Below, piece by piece: positions 45,672-51,900 of a stretch of 51,900 nucleotides of DNA (positions are counted from its first letter, which is position 1; every line of letters starts with the position of its first letter). The DNA comes from Anaeromicrobium sp. (GTDB lineage Bacteria > Bacillota > Clostridia > Peptostreptococcales > Thermotaleaceae), in NCBI RefSeq assembly GCF_025210435.1, contig NZ_JAOART010000063.1, forward strand, positions 1-51,900. Direction: 5' to 3'. Both the position numbers and the translations under genes were made by a program. The notes under the pieces were generated by a model. It searched no databases, was not told the origin of the DNA, and saw only the letters and a list, made by a program, of their open reading frames with translations.

Positions 45672-46555
45672 TATTTTTTTATTTCTTCATACAACTTCAT
45701 CAAATGATTCTTATCAAAATTGTATTTAGTATTACAAAAATGACATGTAAGTTGTGCCTTTTCATCCTCTTCTATTATGGACTTTAGATCCTTTTCTCCA
45801 ATGCTAATTAAGGCCCTTTCTAACTTTTCAAAACTGCAATCACACTGAAAATCCACTTGAACCTTTTCTAGTATTTCTATATCTAGCCCTTTTAAATAAG
45901 TATTTAATACCTTTTCTGGAGTATCTTCCTCTAATAAGACATTAGTTATTTGAGGTGCATTTCTTAATGCTTCCTCTATTTTAGTTATGGTTTCATCGTC
46001 CGTATTAGGTAATAGTTGTATAATTACTCCTCCAGCCACCTTAACTGTATGGTCCCTATCCACTAAAACACCTAGGGCTACAGCGGATGGTTGTTGTTCT
46101 GAATTTGCAAAGTAATAAGTAAAATCTTCTGCAATTTCACCAGATACTAAATCTGCTTGTCCCACATAAGGGTCCTTTAATCCTAAATCTTTTATAACTG
46201 TCATTCTTCCTTGTGATCCAACAGCTCCACCCACATCTAACTTTCCATTGGCCTTCAGAGGAAGATCCACATATGGATTACTTACATACCCCTTAACTAT
46301 TCCTTTAGAATCTGATGCAGTTAATATCTGTTTAATAGGTCCATTTCCTTTTATCTGAACACTTAACTTATTATTATCTCCCTTTAACATAAGTCCCATT
46401 ATGGATGTGGCTGTTAAAGTTCTTCCTAAAGCTGCCGTAGCTACAGGTGTTGTATTATGAAATCCTCTTGCCTTTTCTACTAAATCTGTAGTAACTGCCG
46501 CAAATACTCTTATACTCTTATTAGCTGCCACAGCCCTTACAACATAATTACTCAT
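45671..46555 (-). CDS. hslO: Redox-regulated chaperone Hsp33
   Basis: 294 residues from the ATG at 46555 (AGGAGGATG upstream). The N-terminal substrate domain (1-180) contains GRTLTATSIMGLMLKGD. The C-terminal zinc switch has cysteines in QCDCSF and CHFCNTKY, which bind zinc when reduced and form disulfides under oxidative stress to open the chaperone. Cytoplasmic. It follows the methyltransferase gene by 35 bases. Confidence 0.96.
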   Translation of the reverse strand: MSNYVVRAVAANKSIRVFAAVTTDLVEKARGFHNTTPVATAALGRTLTATSIMGLMLKGDNNKLSVQIKGNGPIKQILTASDSKGIVKGYVSNPYVDLPLKANGKLDVGGAVGSQGRMTVIKDLGLKDPYVGQADLVSGEIAEDFTYYFANSEQQPSAVALGVLVDRDHTVKVAGGVIIQLLPNTDDETITKIEEALRNAPQITNVLLEEDTPEKVLNTYLKGLDIEILEKVQVDFQCDCSFEKLERALISIGEKDLKSIIEEDEKAQLTCHFCNTKYNFDKNHLMKLYEEIKK

Positions 46556-46590
46556 TTTACATCCTCCTATTTTTACACTTACCATGAATT

Positions 46591-47328
46591 TTATCTACAT
46601 ACAAAACTAATTCTTTCACTTTCTTCCTTCGGACTATTAAAGCTATATCCATCATATACATTTATAGATGAAAATCCTGCCTTTTTTAAAATTTCTCCTA
46701 TTTCATCAATTTTATAGGCCCTTTGGCTATGCTTTTCTTCAAACTTCCTATATAGTCCATCTTCTTCCACGAATATGGTTAAATCAAAATCGCATATTGA
46801 CTCTTCTTCATCATAGTAGTTTTCCCATATATAAGATACTTCATCATAATTTTCCGCATAAGTATTATTTCCTAAAATATTTTTAAGCTTATAATGGGAA
46901 CTAATATCGAATATGAATAGACCATCCTTTTTCAGATGCTTCTTCACCTTAGCAAAGATATCTTCTAAGTCTTTATTATCTAATATATAGTTAAACCCAT
47001 CACAGACACATAGAATGACGTCTAGTTCAGTTGGTAAACTCATTTCTTTCATATCTTGTTGAAGATAGGTAATACTTCCGCTACCCTCTATACTTTTTTC
47101 CCTAGCTATAAAAAGCATATCACTAGATATATCTGTTCCCAACAGATGATATCCCCTATTTGCTAATATATTAGTTAAATTTCCCGTACCACAGGCAAGT
47201 TCTGCCATATTCACTGGTTTCATATGCTCTTTTTCAAAAATCTTTTCTATATAATCTGCCCATCCAATATAATCTACATCTTCCATCAAAGTATCATATA
47301 CCAGAGAAAATGCCGAGTATGCTCTCAC
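46591..47328 (-). CDS. Class I SAM-dependent methyltransferase
   Basis: 245 residues with the Rossmann SAM motifs (MAELACGTGNLTNILANRG, LLGTDIS, VILCVCDGFNYI). The opening AYSAFSLVYDTLM is typical of a clostridial group near hslO. The substrate is unknown. The start codon is GTG after AAGGAGAG. Confidence 0.88.
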   Translation of the reverse strand: MRAYSAFSLVYDTLMEDVDYIGWADYIEKIFEKEHMKPVNMAELACGTGNLTNILANRGYHLLGTDISSDMLFIAREKSIEGSGSITYLQQDMKEMSLPTELDVILCVCDGFNYILDNKDLEDIFAKVKKHLKKDGLFIFDISSHYKLKNILGNNTYAENYDEVSYIWENYYDEEESICDFDLTIFVEEDGLYRKFEEKHSQRAYKIDEIGEILKKAGFSSINVYDGYSFNSPKEESERISFVCR

Positions 47329-47414
47329 CTTAATCTCTCCTTACTTCTTTAATCTATACATCTTCCTACATATTATATATCAACATCTTTTAAATACACA
47401 AGACGTTTTTAATC

Positions 47415-47576
47415 TTAGGCATATAAAAAAAATAAACTAGTCAATTTTCTGAGGAATTTGGGTTATTTTCAAGGCATGGTGAGCGAGCATATTAAACATA
47501 TGTAAGGGATTCCATAACGAATAAAAGAATTCAAATAACCAGTAAAATGACTAATTTATTTTTTGAATATGCATTA
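47415..47576. repeat. GGCATAT foldback element, copy D (full length, inverted)
   Basis: Same family as copy C but in the opposite orientation. Read in reverse it follows copy C almost base for base. The core starts GGCATATAAAAAAAATAAAC at 47418 and ends GAATATGC(A) at 47573, with direct TTA triplets on both sides (47415-47417, 47574-47576). Confidence 0.9.
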
Positions 47577-47726
47577 GTTAATAGTTATCACCATTTTAAT
47601 TTCACAATCATATACTAATAATAGTTTAAATCAAAGAAATCATGAAAATTTGTACATTCCAATTGTTTTATAGACTTTAAATGAACAACATAATATTAAG
47701 GATATTATATAAGGAGTGTGATAATT

Positions 47727-48080
47727 GTGACCAAATATCATTATAGGGGATGTGGCCCTGGTCTTTGGTATTGTTCTAATCCTAACAAATTTTTCCAAGG
47801 ACAAGAACAGGACCCATCAAAGGAAAAAATTCATTTTAAAGTTCCAACATCACAAAAGGGAACAGGCATACAATGGGTAGCAGCAAGTAAAGGTTCTATT
47901 CCTCTAGGTGCTATTACAGCAGGATATGAACCTGATGGCACGCCTTTATACGTGGCAAGGGCTCACCACTCTAGAGGTCTTCACATAGGAAAAATCAAAC
48001 CCGTTTCTAATGGTGCTAAAATTCCCGTTGAAGGGTCTGAAGTAATAACCAATTTCTATGAGGTTCTTGTACTTACTTAG
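47727..48080 (+). CDS. DM9/DUF3421 repeat protein
   Basis: 117 residues from the GTG at 47727, 10 bases after AAGGAG. A 45-residue leader with two cysteines precedes one DM9 unit (about 46-117) with the hallmark WVAASKGSIPLGA, DGTPLYVARAHH, IGKIKP and FYEVL. DM9 units are best known from insect and mollusc proteins, where some bind mannose-type glycans. There is no signal peptide. Its stop codon TAG is formed at the border of a foldback element. Confidence 0.85.
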   Translation: MTKYHYRGCGPGLWYCSNPNKFFQGQEQDPSKEKIHFKVPTSQKGTGIQWVAASKGSIPLGAITAGYEPDGTPLYVARAHHSRGLHIGKIKPVSNGAKIPVEGSEVITNFYEVLVLT

Positions 48081-48149
48081 ACATATTATTCATAGAGAAA
48101 TGAAAATCACTTGCATCCTTTCAAAATTTCCATGAATAATATGGGTTAA
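48077..48149. repeat. CCCATATTATTCAT foldback element, copy B (short)
   Basis: A 73-base relative of the element at 1957-2126. Ends are TTAGACATATTATTCATAG and CATGAATAATATGGGTTAA; the interior CACTTGCATCCTTTC is shared. Its first bases include the TAG stop of the DM9 gene. Confidence 0.8.
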
Positions 48150-48189
48150 AAAAACTTTTGTAACATTTTTCTTGTACATGTATATATTG

Positions 48190-48225
48190 TTAATGGGAAA
48201 GGGTTTTACCCCTTTTCATTAACTA
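48190..48225 (+). promoter_or_regulatory. Leader hairpin before the second DM9 gene
   Basis: GTTAATGGGAAAGGG / CCCCTTTTCATTAAC forms a stem of about 14 pairs with a TTTTA loop, just ahead of the ribosome site AAAGGAGG. No T tract follows, so it is more likely a 5' stabilising or regulatory hairpin than a terminator. Confidence 0.5.
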
Positions 48226-48243
48226 CAAAAGGAGGCATGAACA

Positions 48244-48453
48244 ATGAAATGGGTAGCTATGTCTGATGGAATGGTGCCTGATGGTGCAGTCAAATGCGGA
48301 TACGAAGCCGATGGAACACCTTTATATACAGCGAGGGCCTATTATGCTGGTGGTCTTCACATTGGAAAAGTTAGACCAGGATTTGAAGGAGCAAACATAC
48401 CTTATGCTGGAACAGAAGTAACAATCAAATTTTATGAAGTACTTTGCCTTTAA
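48244..48453 (+). CDS. Minimal DM9/DUF3421 protein
   Basis: 69 residues, consisting of a single DM9 unit and nothing more (KWVAMSDGMVPDGAV, DGTPLYTARAYYAGG, IGKVRPG, YEVLCL). About 60% similar to the C-terminal unit of its neighbour, so one arose by duplication. ATG after a strong AAAGGAGG. Function in bacteria unknown; glycan binding is possible by analogy. Confidence 0.85.
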   Translation: MKWVAMSDGMVPDGAVKCGYEADGTPLYTARAYYAGGLHIGKVRPGFEGANIPYAGTEVTIKFYEVLCL

Positions 48454-48488
48454 TTAAATTTTAAAATATAAATTTAAAATATAAATTT

Positions 48489-48533
48489 AAAGAGTATCCA
48501 TAGGTTTATATGAACTTATAGATACTCTTTTAT
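48489..48533 (+). terminator. Terminator of the second DM9 gene
   Basis: AAAGAGTATC / GATACTCTTT stem (with further ATA/TAT pairs) followed by TATTTTTTAT, 36 bases after the stop codon. Confidence 0.8.
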
Positions 48534-48562
48534 TTTTTATGATCTATGTGAATCTATTCTTC

Positions 48563-48616
48563 CGCATATTCAAAAAATAAATTAGTCATTTCACTGGTTA
48601 TTTCTTTCATATTCCT
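48563..48616. repeat. GGCATAT foldback element, copy E (short deletion form)
   Basis: GCATATTCAAAAAATAAATT and the following TAGTCATTTCACTGGTTATT match the left part of copy C. It then jumps to TTTCTTTCATATtCC, the end also seen in copy A. The interior is deleted. Confidence 0.8.
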
Positions 48617-48731
48617 TAGCAAAATATGTTTTTTTATGAATTAGACTTTTTAAGAATTAATAAAAATTTATTACAAATAATATTATTGATGTTCTTTTAT
48701 AAAAAACAAAATAATTAAGAGGTGATTGAAT

Positions 48732-49160
48732 ATGAACATACAAGATATAATGACTACTAACGTGGTAACTTTATCCAAAAGTGATACCATAGAAAATGCA
48801 GCAAAATTAATGAGACAACACAGAATTGGCTCTATTCCCGTATGCGAAAACGGAAAACCAGTTGGCGTTGTAACAGATAGGGATATTGCCATAAGAGCCG
48901 TTGCTGGAGGAAAAAATAGTTCAACAAAACTTGAAGAGGTCATGTCAAAATCAGTTATAATAGGTACTCCTGAAATGGATGTAGACAAAGCAAGCCAGCT
49001 AATGAGTACTAATCAAATAAGAAGACTTCCTGTAGTTGATAATGAAAGCATTGTAGGAATTGTTGCCCTTGGAGATGTGGCCGTTAGATCTAACTTGCAA
49101 CATGAAGCGGAAGATGCTTTAAATCACATTTCCCAACCATGTAAACCAGATATGCAATAA
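48732..49160 (+). CDS. CBS-domain protein
   Basis: 143 residues and two CBS motifs (about 8-58 and 73-122), with DRDIAIRAV and LGDVAVRS as the typical segment ends. Stand-alone CBS pairs bind adenine nucleotides and regulate partners; no partner is evident. ATG at 48732 follows AAGAGGTGA. Ends in a bidirectional terminator. Confidence 0.9.
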   Translation: MNIQDIMTTNVVTLSKSDTIENAAKLMRQHRIGSIPVCENGKPVGVVTDRDIAIRAVAGGKNSSTKLEEVMSKSVIIGTPEMDVDKASQLMSTNQIRRLPVVDNESIVGIVALGDVAVRSNLQHEAEDALNHISQPCKPDMQ

Positions 49161-49166
49161 AATAAT

Positions 49167-49196
49167 AAAAAGGTCACTCCTAATGGTGACCTTTTT
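49167..49196. terminator. Bidirectional terminator between the CBS and SASP genes
   Basis: AAAAAGGTCAC / GTGACCTTTTT hairpin between convergent genes, with T/A tracts on both sides. Confidence 0.88.
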
Positions 49197-49202
49197 ACTT
49201 CT

Positions 49203-49439
49203 CTAGCCTTGAATTTCCTCTTCATTAGAGGTTTCCTCAGACATTTGATTTTTCAGTTTTTTCTTTCTAACTGTTATAAGACCACCGATTCTTCCCGTTT
49301 CTTTAGCAGTAAGGCCTCCCCAGCCAAACTCCTCTACCTTATCTAAAAGGCCTAATTGATCTGCTATTTCGTATTTCCATTTATCTTCTATAGTCTCGAT
49401 TTTTTTCTTTTTATTTTTTATACTATTTTTCTTTGACAT
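49203..49439 (-). CDS. Small acid-soluble spore protein, alpha/beta type
   Basis: 78 residues. The core KYEIADQLGLLDKVEEFGWG and LTAKETGRIGG are SASP hallmarks; KYEIA contains the site cut by the germination protease GPR. It has a lysine-rich start and an acidic tail, and it is a variant lacking the longer central part of major SASPs. These proteins coat spore DNA. It shows that the organism forms spores. ATG after GGGAGGGG. Confidence 0.88.
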   Translation of the reverse strand: MSKKNSIKNKKKKIETIEDKWKYEIADQLGLLDKVEEFGWGGLTAKETGRIGGLITVRKKKLKNQMSEETSNEEEIQG

Positions 49440-49498
49440 AGTACCCCTCCCCTCATCTATATTATGGGTAAGGGTTTCATCTTTTATACTATAACTTT

Positions 49499-50407
49499 TT
49501 AAAATATTAATTGTCTATAAGCCAAATATATAAATATTACTAAACTTATTAAAAGAGGTATATAGTCTTTAAGGGTCATATTATATTTCCCTTCATATTC
49601 TTCTAGGGAATGTCTTTTTAGTGACTTTATTATTTTATATAATATGATTCCACAGATTAATCCTATTACTCCAATTTGTATAGTTCCAACTAACAATAGG
49701 ATATTATTATTTAATATATCAGGAGGGTTTTCACTAATTGGTACTCCTTTCTTAGCCATATTTGCCATATATGCCATAGTCACAGATAATCCATTGTTAG
49801 TAAAATGACCTATAACTCCTGCCCATATGGACCCTGTATATTCTACTAAATAGGCAAATAGCAAACCTAGAACTAAAGGTCCTAGCAAATTTTGTATATT
49901 AAAGTGAAATAATCCAAATAGACTTGCAGATATGATTATGGCCTTTCTTTTACCCATTTTTTCGTATGCTTTAAATACTAACCCCCTAAAAAACATTTCT
50001 TCACAAAGTCCCGCGGAAAAGGCTATTATCATCATGAGGATTATATATTCACCCATATTATTAGCCACTGGAATAGGTGGTTTTTTCACCTCTGAAAAAA
50101 TACTTATTATATTGAGTACTATTAAATTAAAAAACATGGCTATGGGATATATTAATATGGTACAACCTATACTCAGTACTATATTTTTTATGGATATTTT
50201 CCTGAGTCTGAAAGTTTCTTTTAATTTTAGATCAAATATTAGACTAAATAAAATAGGGGGAGTGAGTATTATAAGATACTCGGTTATAACCAATCCACTT
50301 TTTATATTTTCACTTTGAAAATATCCCCCAAAAGTTAAAAGCACAATTCCAACTATTAAATAAAGTACATTGACTCCAAATATACTAGGCCTTTTTAAAT
50401 TTTCCAT
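49499..50407 (-). CDS. CPBP family intramembrane metalloprotease
   Basis: 302 residues with about eight membrane helices. The active-site motifs of the CAAX-protease/bacteriocin-processing family are present: EEMFFRG, FGLFHFN and a later VIGHFTNN. Acts within the membrane; its substrate is unknown. ATG after AAAGGGGA, 2 bases after the end of the M20 gene, so an operon with it. Confidence 0.92.
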   Translation of the reverse strand: MENLKRPSIFGVNVLYLIVGIVLLTFGGYFQSENIKSGLVITEYLIILTPPILFSLIFDLKLKETFRLRKISIKNIVLSIGCTILIYPIAMFFNLIVLNIISIFSEVKKPPIPVANNMGEYIILMMIIAFSAGLCEEMFFRGLVFKAYEKMGKRKAIIISASLFGLFHFNIQNLLGPLVLGLLFAYLVEYTGSIWAGVIGHFTNNGLSVTMAYMANMAKKGVPISENPPDILNNNILLLVGTIQIGVIGLICGIILYKIIKSLKRHSLEEYEGKYNMTLKDYIPLLISLVIFIYLAYRQLIF

Positions 50408-50409
50408 TT

Positions 50410-51582
50410 TTATTCCCCTTTAAAATATTTTTTCACCTTTAGTATGTTCTTATATACTTGAATTCCCCTTAACAAAACATCTTCATTAAAACAGAATTTA
50501 CTACTGTGAAGTGGATATACACATCCCTTTTCTTCATTTTTTATTCCTAAGAAAAAGAAAAGGCCCTTACACTTTCTTTGAAAAAAAGAAAAGTCTTCCG
50601 ATATCATTTGAAACTCTATGGGTATATAATTTTCTTCTCCCACAGCCTCTGCTAGGTCATTAACTAAATCCTTATGATTCATAACAGCTGGATACATATC
50701 CCTTAACTCTAATTCTATTTTACAATCATAGGTCATTTCAAATCCCCTAGTAATTTCCTTTAATCTCTTCTTTATAGTTTCATATACTTCTTCACTAGAT
50801 ACTCTTATGGTTCCCTCTAACCTGGCATTTTGAGCAATAATATTTCTTCTCTCCCCGGCTTGGGCCCTTCCTATGGTAACAACTGCACTTTCATTAGAAT
50901 TAATATTTCTACTAGTTATACTTTGTATGGTATTTATAAGATTTGCCATTATAACTATGGAATCTTTACCCCTATGTGGATATGCACCGTGAGAACCTAA
51001 ACCGTATATATCCATATCAAATTCCCCACATCTAGCCATTAAAGCTCCCTCTTTACAAGCCACATAACCTTCTTCTATATTTGGAAACACATGAAGTCCT
51101 ATAACTTCACTTATATGGAATTTTTCCATTATCCCTTCTTCTATCATCACTTCTGCTCCACCAGGACCTTCCTCTGCCGGCTGATATATAAAGACTACAT
51201 TTTTATTTAATTTATCCCTATTCTTTGATAAGTATATGGCAAACCCTAAAGAAATACCCATGTGAGCATCATGACCACACGCATGCATCATATTTTCATT
51301 TTTAGATTTAAAATCCAAACCAGTCTCTTCTTTCACATTGAGTGCATCCATATCTGCCCTAAATCCAATGGCATCCTTCAAATCATTCACCCTTATTACT
51401 CCAACTACTCCAGTTTTAGCCACATTATCATACACTTCTATACCATTTTCTATCAATTTACTTTTTATAAATTCACTAGTTTCATATTCTTCAAAACCGA
51501 TTTCTGGTATCTCATGTAGCTTCCTCCTTATACTAACAACCTCTTCTCTCAATTCTAATATATGTTCATCCACTCTTATCAT
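50410..51582 (-). CDS. M20 family amidohydrolase (N-acyl-amino acid or related)
   Basis: 390 residues from the ATG at 51582 (GGAAAG upstream). Metal-binding motifs are ACGHDAHMG and PAEEGPGG; HGAYPHRG lies in the dimerisation lid; a final SEDFSFF and LHSSKF complete the site. Members cut N-acetyl, hippuryl or IAA-amino acid amides. The exact substrate is uncertain. The gene starts directly at the right end of an IS605-type element, so its native promoter may have been replaced. Confidence 0.9.
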   Translation of the reverse strand: MIRVDEHILELREEVVSIRRKLHEIPEIGFEEYETSEFIKSKLIENGIEVYDNVAKTGVVGVIRVNDLKDAIGFRADMDALNVKEETGLDFKSKNENMMHACGHDAHMGISLGFAIYLSKNRDKLNKNVVFIYQPAEEGPGGAEVMIEEGIMEKFHISEVIGLHVFPNIEEGYVACKEGALMARCGEFDMDIYGLGSHGAYPHRGKDSIVIMANLINTIQSITSRNINSNESAVVTIGRAQAGERRNIIAQNARLEGTIRVSSEEVYETIKKRLKEITRGFEMTYDCKIELELRDMYPAVMNHKDLVNDLAEAVGEENYIPIEFQMISEDFSFFQRKCKGLFFFLGIKNEEKGCVYPLHSSKFCFNEDVLLRGIQVYKNILKVKKYFKGE

Positions 51583-51599
51583 TATTCTTTCCGTTACCA

Positions 51600-51754
51600 A
51601 AAATCTATAAAAATCTACAAATTAAAGATTTTGTTTCTTTCCTACTTCATAATGTCCCATTTTGCCAAAGCTACTTTGGTTTGCTATAACACTCCATAGG
51701 CTTTGCTACTTTTCAGTAGTGGGTTGTAACGATTACCCAATTTAGAATATCTTT
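51600..51754 (-). ncRNA. Probable omega RNA and right end of an IS605/IS1341-type element
   Basis: Downstream of the TnpB stop on the minus strand. The non-coding stretch contains GTTACAACCCACTACTGAAA, the paired CTACTgaaaAGTAG hairpin, AGCAAAGCCTATGGAGTG and CAAAGTAGCTTTGG, the type of sequence found at the 3' end of tnpB genes from which the guide RNA is made. The right boundary is probably close to 51600; guide bases would come from the M20 gene start. Confidence 0.6.
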
Positions 51755-51900
51755 TTAAACTGATATTTCTAAACCATAGTTTGCAAGATTATATGAAGCA
51801 TTTTTATCTCTATCACAAATAAAACCACAACTACATTTGTAAACCCTATCCGAAAGTTTTAAATCTTTCTTAATAGAACCACAATGGCTACAAGTTTTAC
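51755..51900 (-). mobile_element. tnpB: TnpB (RNA-guided nuclease), C-terminal end, partial
   Basis: The last 47 codons of a TnpB gene that continues past the window. Visible are the zinc knuckle cysteines (KTCSHCGS and YKCSCGF) and the third RuvC motif DRDKNASYN. TnpB is the guide-RNA-directed DNase of IS200/IS605 elements. Whether a TnpA transposase accompanies it cannot be seen. Confidence 0.92.

Overview
The window is low-GC DNA from a spore-forming anaerobic Firmicute of class Clostridia. The signs are an alpha/beta-type small acid-soluble spore protein, a YtxC-like protein, a GerMN lipoprotein, three T-box-controlled tRNA-synthetase units, strong AGGAGG ribosome sites, an AbfD/AbfT 4-hydroxybutyrate pathway and a PrdR-like sigma-54 activator. 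A Tissierellales- or Peptostreptococcales-like host is my guess; the sequence does not fix the genus. Most genes lie on the minus strand.

Layout. 1-310: 5' end of a 16S rRNA gene with its leader and a strong promoter (minus strand). 0.8-5.8 kb: a TPR protein, a membrane protein, a B12-binding radical SAM protein and two small unknown genes. 5.8-9.9 kb: an Arg T-box, argS and a radical SAM gene, then DUF523 and GerMN genes. 9.9-15.3 kb: mutS2, a U32 peptidase and zapA. 15.3-23 kb: an apparent insertion between zapA and pheT. It carries a BceRS-BceAB-type antimicrobial-peptide sensing and resistance module, a decayed Rhs gene and duplicated small membrane genes. 23-31.3 kb: a Phe T-box, a small membrane gene and pheST; an SpoU methyltransferase; ktrA/ktrB; and infC-rpmI-rplT behind an L20-type leader. 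31.5-38 kb: a short FtsH paralogue, a Thr T-box with thrS, a DUF445 protein, ytxC and a GME-fold protein. 38.1-45.1 kb: a 4-hydroxybutyrate module. 45.2-51.6 kb: tRNA-Phe and tRNA-Cys, hslO, a methyltransferase, two DM9-domain genes, a CBS protein, a SASP, a CPBP protease and an M20 amidohydrolase. 51.6-51.9 kb: the 3' end of a TnpB gene and its probable omega RNA.

The most coherent metabolic unit is the abf cluster. A CBS-PAS-AAA-Fis activator is followed by an exact -24/-12 sigma-54 promoter with a paired upstream site. The promoter drives abfD (4-hydroxybutyryl-CoA dehydratase), an NCS2-like permease and abfT (4-hydroxybutyrate CoA-transferase). A NifU-like protein and a cysteine-rich small protein follow behind a terminator. 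Together they point to uptake and activation of 4-hydroxybutyrate, or of a precursor such as GABA, and its dehydration to crotonyl-CoA. The aminotransferase and the 4-hydroxybutyrate dehydrogenase are not in the window.

The window is also rich in short foldback (MITE-like) repeats. I count at least four families: GGCATAT-ended (five copies), CCCATATTATTCAT-ended (two copies), a nested element of about 220 bp (two copies), and a GGTNACW heptamer element. Four copies lie exactly at stop codons of the adjoining genes. No CRISPR array was seen.
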